Notes: generated by a model not told the origin, from the letters alone. Positions 15,988 to 25,400 are shown, counted from the stretch's first letter. The stretch is DNA of 26,226 nucleotides from Bacteroidales bacterium UBA1187 (GCA_002309835.1 DBYL01000004.1:18585-44810), one strand, 5' to 3'. Numbers and translations: made by a program.

Positions 15988-17313
15988 TATTTCTACATAT
16001 TATTGAGTATTATCGTAGTGGGCCTCACCGCTTGCGACGGCAGTAGCACGACTACCGTACCTTCGTCCGTAGCGCGTCTCTCTGCGTTCTATTTCGCCAG
16101 CAATGACAGTATGCCGGGCCTCGCAAAAGCGGTTTTCACCATTGACGAGCGTATCGATACGGGCTTGGTTTGGAACAAGGATTCGATGCTTTATGGTACG
16201 AGTTTGGAAAAAGTAGTGCCGCGTTTCTCCTTCGCCGCTACGCCCAGCGCCGCATCCCTGCGGACACCGGATACGATCTGCGGAATTACGGGTTACGACA
16301 CTCTCAATTTCTCCAAAGGACCTATCTACCTCACTATCCGCTCGGCAGATAAATCAACCACGAAAGTATATGAGATACGTCCTACGGTACATAAAGTAGA
16401 TCCGGACCTCTATACATGGACCCAACTGACGTCGCAGATATATCCGGAGGATGACAGCGATCAAAAGGCGCTGGAGTTAGGCAATGCCTTCGTGCTCATC
16501 AAAAGCAACGGATTTAAGATGCGCGCATATCGTTCTTTGGACGGAAGCGCATGGACTGATCTGGGCGAACCGACAGGTCTGCCGACAGGTACACAAGTGC
16601 GCCAGATGATCAGCGACGGAGCGAAACTCTATTATGGTCAGGGAAATACTATCTATGCCAGTTCGGACGCCATCACATGGACCGCGCAAACAGTAAGTTA
16701 TCCGGTCATCACGATGCTTCTCTATTGGAACAACCGCGTATGGGCGCTCGTAGAGAACGGAGGATATGAACTGGCGTACATAGAGAATAACGACCTTACG
16801 CTTGGCGGCGCCAGCTTGCGTCCCTCCGGTCAGTTCCCCGTCAGCGACTTCGCTGCCGTAACATTCCAGAGTGCTTCGCTGCGCGAACGCGCGATGATCA
16901 TCGGCGGCTTTGCTGATAACGGCCAATCGCTCAACACGCGATGGAACTTAGAGTACATCGACTACCCCGCTCCTAACGGAACGTACCGACTGGAGGAGTT
17001 CTCGATCGACAGACCGAGTTTCACTACGCTCACCGGCATCTCCGTCATATGGTATGGCAAGCAGTTGCTGCTCTTCGGAGGCGTAGATAAAGATATGAAG
17101 TATTTCGGTCGCGATATTCTCTTCTCTACAGACGAAGGTCTGAATTGGGAAGCGGCAGACAGCGCGAAGAACCAGTTGCCCGAAGTATATCAGGCGCGTC
17201 AGAGACAAACAGCCATCGTACGCGACGGATATATTTACCTTTTCGGAGGACAAGACGCCAACACTACGTATAGCGATGTATATCGCGGTCGTCTGAACTC
17301 GATTGACTGGTAA
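15979..17313 (+). CDS. Kelch-type lipoprotein, DUF6242-like
   Basis: 444 residues. A lipoprotein signal ends in LTAC with Cys19 as the lipid site. The N-terminal part (about 25-130) is a beta-sandwich region. From about 145 onward there are kelch-like blades, each with a 'W..L' strand and a glycine pair: YTWTQLTS, IYASSDAITWTAQ, MIIGGFADNG, LLLFGGVDKD and IYLFGGQDANTTYSD. This layout is that of DUF6242 lipoproteins of Bacteroidales, whose function is unknown. Residues after Cys19 (DGSSTTT) lack the acidic cluster that sends lipoproteins to the cell surface in this phylum, so a periplasm-facing position is more likely. The ATG lies about 22 bases after the predicted transcription start in the shared palindromic promoter. 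pgk follows after 38 bases. Confidence 0.87.
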   Translation: MRKYFYILLSIIVVGLTACDGSSTTTVPSSVARLSAFYFASNDSMPGLAKAVFTIDERIDTGLVWNKDSMLYGTSLEKVVPRFSFAATPSAASLRTPDTICGITGYDTLNFSKGPIYLTIRSADKSTTKVYEIRPTVHKVDPDLYTWTQLTSQIYPEDDSDQKALELGNAFVLIKSNGFKMRAYRSLDGSAWTDLGEPTGLPTGTQVRQMISDGAKLYYGQGNTIYASSDAITWTAQTVSYPVITMLLYWNNRVWALVENGGYELAYIENNDLTLGGASLRPSGQFPVSDFAAVTFQSASLRERAMIIGGFADNGQSLNTRWNLEYIDYPAPNGTYRLEEFSIDRPSFTTLTGISVIWYGKQLLLFGGVDKDMKYFGRDILFSTDEGLNWEAADSAKNQLPEVYQARQRQTAIVRDGYIYLFGGQDANTTYSDVYRGRLNSIDW

Positions 17314-17351
17314 AAAAACGACAATTATAAACAACTAAAATATATTGCATT

Positions 17352-18599
17352 ATGACTATCAAAGATTTCAAATTCGCCGGCCAGAAGGCGATTGTACGCG
17401 TGGACTTCAATGTACCACTCGATGAGAACGGTAAGATTACTGACGACACCCGTATCCGCGGTGCTCTCCCTACCCTCAAGCACATCCTCGACGAAGGCGG
17501 TGCACTCATCATCATGAGTCACATGGGCAAACCGAAAGGTAAAGTACAGGCTAAGTTCAGTCTCGGCCAGATCAAAGACGCTGTAGCTGCTGCGCTTGGT
17601 CGTCCTGTTCAATTCGCAGAGGACTGCGCAAAAGCGCAGGCACAGGCTGCTGCCCTCAAGCCGGGTGAGGTACTGCTGCTCGAGAACCTCCGTTTCTATC
17701 CTGAAGAGGAAGGCAAACCTGTAGGTATCGAGAAAGAAGATCCTGCTTACGAGGAGGCTAAGAAGGAGATGAAGGCTCGTCAGAAAGAGTTCGCAAAGAC
17801 CCTGGCTTCGTACGCAGACTGCTATGTAATGGATGCCTTCGGTACCGCTCACCGTAAACATGCTTCGACGGCTGTCATCGCGGATTATTTCGATGCAGAC
17901 CATAAGATGCTCGGTTTCCTGATGGAGAAAGAGGTAGCTGCTGTTGACGCAGTACTCGGCGACATCAAGCGTCCGTTCGTAGCTATCATGGGAGGCTCGA
18001 AGGTAAGTTCGAAGATCGGTATCATCGAGAACCTGCTTGGTAAGGTAGACAAACTCATCCTCTGCGGCGGTATGACCTATACCTTTGCTAAGGCGCACGG
18101 TGGTGAGATTGGCGGTTCTATCGTAGAGCTCGACAAACTCGATGTAGCACTCGGCGTAGAAGAGTTGGCAAAGAAGAACGGTGTAGAGCTCGTACTCGCT
18201 CCGGATGCTATCTGCGCAGACAGTTTCAGCAACGATGCTAATCAGAAGATTTTCCCGTCGAATGCTATTCCTGAGGGTTGGGAAGGTCTGGATGCAGGTC
18301 CTAAGGCACAGGAGAACTTCCGCAATGCCATCAAGGGCGCTAAGACCATCCTCTGGAACGGCCCTGCAGGCGTGTTCGAGTTCGACAATTTCTGCGGCGG
18401 TAGCCGTGCTATCGGTGAGGCAATCGCAGAGGCTACGAAGAACGGTGCTTTCTCGCTCATTGGCGGTGGCGACTCCGTAGCATGCGTAAATAAATTCGGC
18501 CTCGCAGACCAAGTATCGTATATCTCCACCGGCGGTGGTGCACTCCTCGAGGCTATCGAAGGAAAGGTGCTCCCGGGTGTAGCAGCTATCAAAGGATAA
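17352..18599 (+). CDS. pgk: Phosphoglycerate kinase
   Basis: 415 residues, the normal bacterial size. It transfers phosphate from 1,3-bisphosphoglycerate to ADP in glycolysis. Visible are the substrate loop RVDFNVPLDE (16-25), DTRIRGALPTL, MSHMGKPKG, LLENLRFYPEEEGK, MDAFGTAHRKHAST, GGSKVSSKIG with its phosphate-binding lysines, WNGPAGVFEF, and the nucleotide loop GGGDS (371-375). Codon use is strongly biased, as expected for a highly expressed gene. The 38-base gap before it holds no convincing TAnnTTTG box, so it may be read through from the lipoprotein gene or use a promoter I cannot see. A simple A-rich repeat separates it from the DUF3127 gene. Confidence 0.98.
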   Translation: MTIKDFKFAGQKAIVRVDFNVPLDENGKITDDTRIRGALPTLKHILDEGGALIIMSHMGKPKGKVQAKFSLGQIKDAVAAALGRPVQFAEDCAKAQAQAAALKPGEVLLLENLRFYPEEEGKPVGIEKEDPAYEEAKKEMKARQKEFAKTLASYADCYVMDAFGTAHRKHASTAVIADYFDADHKMLGFLMEKEVAAVDAVLGDIKRPFVAIMGGSKVSSKIGIIENLLGKVDKLILCGGMTYTFAKAHGGEIGGSIVELDKLDVALGVEELAKKNGVELVLAPDAICADSFSNDANQKIFPSNAIPEGWEGLDAGPKAQENFRNAIKGAKTILWNGPAGVFEFDNFCGGSRAIGEAIAEATKNGAFSLIGGGDSVACVNKFGLADQVSYISTGGGALLEAIEGKVLPGVAAIKG

Positions 18600-18602
18600 G
18601 AT

Positions 18603-18650
18603 AGTGAAGAAAGAAAAGTGAATAGTGAAAAGTTAAAAGATTAGAGAATT
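18603..18650 (+). repeat. A/T-rich AGTGAAn-type spacer repeat, copy 3
   Basis: The gap after pgk is built from units such as AGTGAAGA, AAGTGAAT and AGTGAAAAGTTAAAAG and ends in AGAATT before the ATG. It is a GTGAA-flavoured relative of the ATTGAAG repeats at 10869 and 13560. Confidence 0.55.
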
Positions 18651-19076
18651 ATGGAAGTAGTAGGAAAAATCATACAAGTATTGCCGGTTCAGGAAGGCGT
18701 AGGCCGTAACGGCAATCCGTGGAAAGTACAGCCGTACGTATTAGAGACCCTCGATCAATATCCTCGCAAAGTGCATTTCGAAGTATTCGGCGAAGATCGT
18801 ATCAAGCAGAACCCCTGCGACGTAGATCAGTTGGTAACGGTTAGTTTCGATATCGAGAGCCGTGAGTTCAACGGCCGTTGGTATACCTCTATCCGCGCAT
18901 GGCGCATCCAGCAAGGCGATGTAACGCAGGCTGAGGCAGGCGCAGCGCCTGCAGTGGCTCCTGTAGCTGCTCCGCAGCCGGCAGCAGCGCCGGTAGCAGC
19001 GCCGGTAGAACCCGCTGCGCCGATGGATCCCTTTGACGCAACAGCAGGTGATAGCACCAGCGATCTGCCCTTCTAA
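18651..19076 (+). CDS. DUF3127 OB-fold (SSB-like) protein with acidic DLPF tip
   Basis: 141 residues. Residues 1-90 form the DUF3127 domain, a small all-beta OB-like fold related to single-stranded DNA-binding protein (MEVVGKIIQVLPVQEGVGRN ... WRIQ). Residues about 92-130 are a flexible Ala/Pro/Val linker with repeated APVAAP units. The protein ends GDSTSDLPF (133-141), closely resembling the C-terminal tip of bacterial SSB, an acidic stretch ending in D-[IL]-P-F that docks RecO, PriA, exonuclease I and others. Domain, linker and tip are thus laid out as in SSB. recO lies two genes downstream. That DUF3127 exists is known; DNA binding and docking are inferred. The stop TAA shares its last base with the ATG of the next gene, showing tight coupling. 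Confidence 0.9.
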   Translation: MEVVGKIIQVLPVQEGVGRNGNPWKVQPYVLETLDQYPRKVHFEVFGEDRIKQNPCDVDQLVTVSFDIESREFNGRWYTSIRAWRIQQGDVTQAEAGAAPAVAPVAAPQPAAAPVAAPVEPAAPMDPFDATAGDSTSDLPF

Positions 19077-19996
19077 TGCGTAAGTGGGTACTGATCATAG
19101 TATTCTCCATTCTGCTAGTGGGTGGCGCAATCCTATGCGCCATCCGCTGGCGGGCATGGTTCGTCACTCCGGCTGAACCGCTCTGGACCGGAGACACCAT
19201 CGAATATACCTTTACACCCCGTACCGACAGCGTAGAGACGCTACTGGTGCTCGGTGATATTCACAACCGTCTGACGCGAGCGGACTATGATACGCTGGCT
19301 GCGCGTGTACCGGAAGCTAACCTTGTGCTACAGACAGGCGATTGGATGGAGCGTGGGCAAGACTATTATCGTCAACTGCTGCTCCGCGAATGGACAGCCA
19401 GTGCATTAGCCGGTATGCCGGTGATTACCTGCCCCGGCAACCATGAGTATCTGAAGACCGTGCCGCGCCGTATCTCGCCCGTATGGGAGGAGACGTTCTC
19501 GCATCCGAACAACGGACCTGTAGGAGTGCCCGGCGCCAGCTATTGGCTGGATATCCCGCAGGCGCGTATCATCGTGATAGATACCAATCCGCTGGTGCAT
19601 ATCATCTATCTCACCCGCACGCTCACATGGCTTCGCCAAGCGATGAATACCGCCGGAGACCGTTTTGTCATTGTGATGATGCATCATCCTGTTCTCTCGC
19701 CCGCCAAGGGACGTTGGAATCCTGGCATCTATGCGGCCTTCCGCTATGCTCTCAGCCAAGCCGACCTGGTGATCGCGGGACATGACCATAGCTATATGCG
19801 CCATAACGGGTTTGTAGTGCTTAATACCGCCGGCAAGCCTAAGCAGCAGCGGGAACTCGAGCATGCGGCAGCCACCGATACAGTTCCCGTATATGGAGTA
19901 ATCAAACTCCAATCTCCCATTTCCAATCTCCAATTCACTGTTCATCGCCTCAGCGATGGCGTTGTAATTGATTCCCTCTATGTTAACCACGACTGA
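19076..19996 (+). CDS. Membrane-anchored calcineurin-like metallophosphoesterase
   Basis: 306 residues. An N-terminal signal anchor (about 4-23) probably leaves the enzyme facing the periplasm. The two-metal motifs are all present and ordered: GDIH (60-63), GDW (88-90), GNHE (121-124), MMHHP with His203/His204, and GHDH (235-238). Such enzymes cleave phosphomonoesters or diesters; some act on UDP-diacylglucosamine or nucleotides, but the substrate is not evident here. The C-terminal segment KLQSPISNLQFTVH (277-290) is encoded by an inverted copy of the A/T-rich intergenic repeat, so part of this protein arose from repeat DNA. The start overlaps the DUF3127 stop by one base and the end overlaps recO by 17 bases, so all three are probably one operon. 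Confidence 0.9.
   Translation: MRKWVLIIVFSILLVGGAILCAIRWRAWFVTPAEPLWTGDTIEYTFTPRTDSVETLLVLGDIHNRLTRADYDTLAARVPEANLVLQTGDWMERGQDYYRQLLLREWTASALAGMPVITCPGNHEYLKTVPRRISPVWEETFSHPNNGPVGVPGASYWLDIPQARIIVIDTNPLVHIIYLTRTLTWLRQAMNTAGDRFVIVMMHHPVLSPAKGRWNPGIYAAFRYALSQADLVIAGHDHSYMRHNGFVVLNTAGKPKQQRELEHAAATDTVPVYGVIKLQSPISNLQFTVHRLSDGVVIDSLYVNHD
19907..19939 (-). repeat. ATTGGAG-type repeat, inverted copy inside a coding region
   Basis: Read on the minus strand the units are GAATTGGAG, ATTGGAAATGGG, AGATTGGAG. CAATCTCCAATT (19924-19935) is the exact reverse complement of 10869-10880. It is translated as part of the metallophosphoesterase C-terminus. Confidence 0.65.
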
Positions 19997-20540
19997 TGCG
20001 ATAGTACTGTCGCTTCAGCCGCACTCGGATAAAGCGCACGTACTGCACGCTTACACGCGCGCGGGCGGGCGTATTAATTATATGGTGTATGGATTAGGGA
20101 AGAAGAAATCCGGAGGAACATACAGTCCGCTCTCTATCGTGCAACTCACTACGGATAATAAGTCTATTCGCACAGCGCAACTGACGTTCGTCCCCACCAC
20201 CATTACCACCGATCCCTATAAACGCACCATTGCGCTCTTCTTAAGCGAAGTGCTATACCATGTGCTCCGTCATCCAATGATAGACGAGCCGATGTACGAC
20301 TTCATCGCGCAAGCGGTACAGGACTTAGACCGCACTGATGAGCCGCAGAACTTTCATCTTCAGTTTCTCGTGGGTCTCGCCGCTAAGTTGGGCTTTGCGA
20401 TGGATACAGAAATAGAGTTGCCTCGCTCTCGAGAAGCAAGGCAACAACAGTTACGTCAGTTATGTACGTATTTTGAAGAACATGTGGAAACGTGGCAGAC
20501 GCCACGCTCCTTAGATGTTCTGATGGAGGTCTTTGATTAG
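19980..20540 (+). CDS. recO: DNA repair protein RecO
   Basis: 186 residues. RecO anneals DNA and, with RecR, loads RecA onto SSB-covered single strands. The N-terminal OB domain is recognisable as LTTTDAIVLSLQPHSDKAHVLHAYTRAGGR then INYMVYGLGKKKSGG, broken here only by the writing limit: LTTTDAIVLSLQPHSDKAHV, LHAYTRAGGR. A helical C-terminal domain follows, with LLxAKLGFAMDTE-like GLAAKLGFAMDTE. It lacks the four-cysteine zinc finger of some RecO proteins and is shorter than the roughly 240 residues I expect for the family. ATG 19980 is preferred over a TTG at 19968 because MLTTTDAIVL matches the family's usual start. It overlaps the metallophosphoesterase end by 17 bases, and its TAG interlocks with the TAA of the opposing OmpA-like gene. 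Confidence 0.88.
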   Translation: MLTTTDAIVLSLQPHSDKAHVLHAYTRAGGRINYMVYGLGKKKSGGTYSPLSIVQLTTDNKSIRTAQLTFVPTTITTDPYKRTIALFLSEVLYHVLRHPMIDEPMYDFIAQAVQDLDRTDEPQNFHLQFLVGLAAKLGFAMDTEIELPRSREARQQQLRQLCTYFEEHVETWQTPRSLDVLMEVFD

Positions 20541-22480
20541 CGCAGGCTCTCTTTGAGTCGTGCGGCTTCCTCCAGGGCTTGTTCTTTAGTCATTCCCTTG
20601 AGTCTTTCGCTCAAATCAGGAATCACCAGTTCCATACCTACCGGAAGATCACTCGGATTGGATAGTTTATCCCTATTCGCCTCATAGATGAACACCCAAT
20701 ACTGGGTCTCCCCATAATGGCGACGAGCTATCTGCGCCAGACGCGTACCTTGAGCTACCACTTCGGTAGTTCCTTTCACCGGTGTCTTAGTCAGGGCCGG
20801 CTCAGCGGCTTTGGGTGCGGCGGGAGGCGCAGCAGTTGCAGATGCATCCTCGCCTCCACTAATCGCATCGAATTCCTCCTCGATATTCAGAGGCAGAATC
20901 TCTACGCGGCGGTCCTTACTGAGGGTATGACTGCCATTATAGCGGAACGGCGTCTCAGCGCCCAGACTCGATACACTCATCTGGTGATCCTTAACGCCCA
21001 AGCCACGCAGACGAGCGGCTACCGCTTGCGCACGGCGGAGCGCCAAGCGCTTGTTATAAGCAGGTTTACCTAACTTACAAGCATGTCCGTTCACCTGAAT
21101 CAACTGCTCCGGGTGACGACGCAGCACTTCTGCGATACGGTCGAGTATATCGGCCGGCTCGAGAATTGGCACTGTATCATCGAGATTGAAGAAGATAACA
21201 GCACTGCTGAGCATCTCATCCAGCTGTTTAGCAGGCGGTAAGACGGGTTCCGGAGCAGGTTGCGTCTCACGGAGCACCATCGTGTCGCGCAATACGATTG
21301 TATCGCGTACAAAGATTGTCTCAGGCACGCAGAACTCTTTGCACAAATCGATATTAAACGAGTCTGCCAACTGACGAATCTGCTCTAAGGCAGCCGCACG
21401 GCCCAGCGCCCAGTAATCGACTACCGGAGTCGTATCTTCGACTACCTCGATTGGTTCGGGTTCCGGTTCTTCTTCGATTACCACTTCCGGTTTCTGTTTT
21501 TTCAACCTACGCTGCTCGCGGTCGTACTCACGCTGCGCACGAGTGCGGTTGGCATTAATCTGCACGCCTATTTTCAGACCAACAGACCAAGGATGTAACT
21601 CCTTCACCTCGTTGGTTTCCAATATACCGTCATAATAACCTGTGAAAGGTGCCGGATACTCACCGGGCACAAAATTATCCGCAAAACTCAGTTCGCGCGT
21701 TGCGGTATGCCAATACATGACATCATTGACATAGTAGTTCGCATAAAAAGCTACTGCCAGATCTACGCGTTGCGATAACTGGAAGAGCATGCCGGCTTCG
21801 GCAAAAAGACCATAGCTATACGGGCGGAAAGAACCGGTACGGCCGCTTTTAGCAGTCATCGGAGCATCCTCTATCACACCCGGGACATCCTCAATCGTCA
21901 GATTCCAGTGAGGATATTCCACTGTATTCTGCAAAGAACCTTGGCCCTGCAGCGAATATTTATAGAGCATCGGGAAGCCCAATTTGAACCCAACGCTACC
22001 TGTGAAGCCTACCTTACCGGGCATTGCACGGAAGCGCAATGCGATAGGTACCTCAAGCATCGACAAACGCTGCGTCTCCTTAATATTATTCGGAGTAGAA
22101 CGAAGAGTATAGGTGTCGTTTTGATAATCTTGGCGCGTTACCTCCCATCCTCGCGTCACAGCCGCCGTATTGGCATAGGTATTAAACTCTACGCCCACGC
22201 CGAGACCCATCCAGGGTACGAAATAGTAATTAATACTCAATCCGGCATCCCAGGCAGGGAACCCAAGCTGGTTATCTACATGCGCGGGGGTGTAGCTATC
22301 GCCGATCTGCTTGTACTCCGAGCGACCTAAGCCTAAGCCTCCGTAGAACTCAAAATTCCAGCCATATTCAATACGGCGCTCTGCGCGACTTGCCTCCTGA
22401 ATCGAATCGGGATATTGTTTTGCCCATGCGGGGATAGCCAGGAGAACCACTAAACTAAGTAAAATCCATTGCTTTTTCAT
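20537..22480 (-). CDS. OmpA-family outer-membrane protein with C-terminal LysM domain
   Basis: 647 residues, signal peptide 1-20. Residues about 35-310 form an outer-membrane beta-barrel with alternating aromatic strands. A charged segment (about 313-353: basic RTRAQREYDREQRRLKKQK, then Glu/Pro-rich) and a periplasmic linker follow. An OmpA peptidoglycan-binding domain spans about 425-535 and a LysM domain 574-622 (VVAQGTRLAQIARRHYGETQ). Both are cell-wall anchors. In the OmpA domain the diaminopimelate-binding Asp271 of E. coli OmpA aligns with Cys468 (GHACKLG for GYTDRIG), while Arg286 is kept as Arg483. LysM may compensate. A strong Shine-Dalgarno precedes the start. It lies 18 bases after the GLUG/T9SS protein gene on the same strand, so the two are probably one transcript. 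Confidence 0.92.
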   Translation of the reverse strand: MKKQWILLSLVVLLAIPAWAKQYPDSIQEASRAERRIEYGWNFEFYGGLGLGRSEYKQIGDSYTPAHVDNQLGFPAWDAGLSINYYFVPWMGLGVGVEFNTYANTAAVTRGWEVTRQDYQNDTYTLRSTPNNIKETQRLSMLEVPIALRFRAMPGKVGFTGSVGFKLGFPMLYKYSLQGQGSLQNTVEYPHWNLTIEDVPGVIEDAPMTAKSGRTGSFRPYSYGLFAEAGMLFQLSQRVDLAVAFYANYYVNDVMYWHTATRELSFADNFVPGEYPAPFTGYYDGILETNEVKELHPWSVGLKIGVQINANRTRAQREYDREQRRLKKQKPEVVIEEEPEPEPIEVVEDTTPVVDYWALGRAAALEQIRQLADSFNIDLCKEFCVPETIFVRDTIVLRDTMVLRETQPAPEPVLPPAKQLDEMLSSAVIFFNLDDTVPILEPADILDRIAEVLRRHPEQLIQVNGHACKLGKPAYNKRLALRRAQAVAARLRGLGVKDHQMSVSSLGAETPFRYNGSHTLSKDRRVEILPLNIEEEFDAISGGEDASATAAPPAAPKAAEPALTKTPVKGTTEVVAQGTRLAQIARRHYGETQYWVFIYEANRDKLSNPSDLPVGMELVIPDLSERLKGMTKEQALEEAARLKESLR

Positions 22481-22488
22481 CTCTGTGT

Positions 22489-22495
22489 CCTCCTT
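22489..22495 (-). promoter_or_regulatory. Full Shine-Dalgarno sequence of the OmpA/LysM gene
   Basis: AAGGAGG on the minus strand, eight bases before the ATG. Such a complete site is unusual, because Bacteroidota ribosomes largely ignore Shine-Dalgarno pairing and the other genes here have weak or none. Confidence 0.75.
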
Positions 22496-22498
22496 AAA

Positions 22499-25400
22499 TT
22501 ATTTAACAATCAGTTTATCGGTTGCCACACGTCCATCCTTGAACTCGTACCGCACGAAATAGACTCCCACCACAGGTGGCGCCGTAAAGGTTGTCTTGTC
22601 TTGCACGTCAGTACGCTGCAGCACGCGTTCTCCACGCGTAGAAATCACATAGATATCCGCATCCTCACATTCTACCGTCACCATCTCTCCCGCATTGACC
22701 GGCACAGGATAGATACGCTGCTGCGGAGCTATACTGCTTGCTCCGGTAGGCATCATCACCTCGCAGGAGTAATATACGCGGCCCTCACTATCGGTCAACT
22801 TCACGTAGTAAACGCCGGAGAGTTGCTGACCGTTCTCATGATAGTACTGATCCGTCTGATCCGGTTGCAGCACACCATTGCGATACCACTGATACGATAC
22901 AAAGGACAGTTTCGGATCCGGCACTTCTCCATTTTTCGGATTATTATCTACAAAGAGCACGCGATCGTACTTGCTATGTACATATCCACCCAGGCTCGTG
23001 AAGAAACGTACGGTATTCGATTGGCTATAACATAAATCGCCTATATTCGTTCCTCCGCCGGAGTACGCCAACTCAACTACCATGTAATTATCGCCCTCGC
23101 CGATACTCGGGATATTGGTCAGCACGATAGCACCCGGCGTTGTAATCTCGCCGGTCGTATCATTGCGGCCGATATATGTTGCCAACGAAGGCGAGTACGT
23201 GATACGGAATCTATCTGCATCTCCGCTTACCAGCGTGTAGTAGAGCGTTATATTTCGGCTCTCCTGACAGAAGCGCGCCTCCGTCTCCATCTCCACATGC
23301 GGAGCGCTCGACATATGTAAGGTAAAGAGCGTATCTACATCGCATCCGCCGGTTGACTGATCCGTGAACAGCCAGGTCTCGCCATCCGCCGTGAACTTAT
23401 GCGAATGTCTTGCGCCATCGGACTCAAAGCAAACGAAGGTATAAGGCAACTCGCCTTCGCAGACCGTTATCGTACGCTCGAAATGCTGCTTCCAGCCGAA
23501 GGTCACAGTCACCTCCCCATCCGACTTCTCCCAATCGCAACTGCCTTGACGCACATAGCGGCGGAAGGTATATACCTGACCCGCATTCGCTTGATCCAGC
23601 GTTAAAGTATAATTCAGCGTAGGGCTGTCCTCATCTATAGTGGTCGTATTGCCATTCACCTCATATACCCATTGGTAATGAAGGGTGGCATCACCGGCAG
23701 CGGCGGTCGCCTCGTTAATAGCGATAGCAAACGTCGATGCGTCAGCCTCCAAGCATTGTAATCCGAGGTCCGCACTCTGAATAGCTCCTATAGTTAAGGC
23801 AGGAAGAATCTGAATCTCCTGATGGCCGGCAGACTCTTTCCAGTCCGGCATGCGCCACCAGTTACTCTTCACCTCGCGGAAGAAGATATAGGTATTCCCC
23901 GCTGTCATATCTACCAGCGAGAGATTTAAGTCTTTCTCCGTGGCGCCTGCGATCTTCACGGTATCCGTACCCAATACACGATACCACTGGTATGAATAGC
24001 CTAAAGAGACTACACTTCCTTTGGCCTGCGTAGCAGAAATAACCTGCTCTTTCGCCGCCGAGACAGTACAGAAGACGCGTTTGCCTTCGTCATCTACCTC
24101 ACCCGGATCAAGCGGGTCTACAACCACTAAGGTATACGTACCATGATCCGGCTCGCGTCCATCGCCCATATGACATTTCTCGTCTGCCGAGTAGCGGAGG
24201 AAGACATATGTGTCAGCCTTCGTGATATTATAATCCGTCAGGTTCAAACCTGTAGCTCCGCTAATCTCCTCATCATTACAGGTCCATTGATAGGTAATCG
24301 TGCCCTTGCCTCCCGTAGTAGGCGTACCCGCAAGAGTCAACTTATACGGAGCGACAACCGTATCTGTACCCGAAGTAATCGTACCGAGCACTACCTCATC
24401 ATATACGATATACTCATACATCGACGGACATTCTTTCCAATCAATCACACAGCCGTCGTCATGCACGAAGAGGCGCAAATAGAAATGACCGGCTACATCC
24501 GTCTTGAGCACATTCTCGTTTTTCCAATCCTCAAAATCCTTCTCCGCAGCTAAATCATCATCCGCCAACACGAGGAACGGAACGATATTTCCCGACTGCG
24601 TATCCAGCGAATCCAATACCACACGGAAATGATAACTCGGCGTACCATCGTATACCTTCGGCATCGCCGGTAGTTTTTCTCCTTCATTTAAACAATAAGC
24701 AGGTATCGGACCCTCATCAAACGGGTCTATACGCAAGTCTTCCAAACGGCGAGGACGCATATATACCACATGCGTCTCATTGCGCAATTTCGCATCCACC
24801 AGCACGTCCGTCTCCGTACACGGGCGGACAACCTTTATATTACTACCGCTGATTTTGATCCACTCTTCATCATTTACGTCTTCGCACGCCCAAGCAATAC
24901 CGCCAAGCGTAGTTACCGTGAAATCCTCCGTCAGGTCGTTAGCATGGTTCACCGGCTCCACCACCTCTGTATTGATATACATCGGCGCTACGGAGAGCAG
25001 CGATGCATCCGTTCCTACGAACGATTTCAACTGAGGATAATACAAGTCCGTAGTAGCCCACTTCTCGCCGGATAAAGCGGAGAAGAGCAACGCCGTACTA
25101 TCAATCGGCGTCACCTTATCGCCCCATACGCCCGGCTCCTGATAATACAACTTACGGTCATAGAAACAATCGGCATACGCACCGTCCTTATCTACGCCTA
25201 CAAAGCCTTTACCATTCTTCGCATAGCCTATGCTATACGCTCGCGTGATATGTCCAGCATTGCGGCCCACCAAGCCACCCAGCGTATCAGCACCCTGCAA
25301 AATCAAACCGGCACTATAGACATCCGTCAACTTACCGGTAGCGAGCAGATCGCCCACCAGACCGCCAACCATATTTCCCGCTATAGCTATCTGGGCCATG

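Noticed and set aside
17325..18512. 395-codon open frame on the minus strand inside pgk
   Set aside because: Antisense to pgk, no recognisable motifs, no promoter or ribosome site; an artefact of pgk codon bias.
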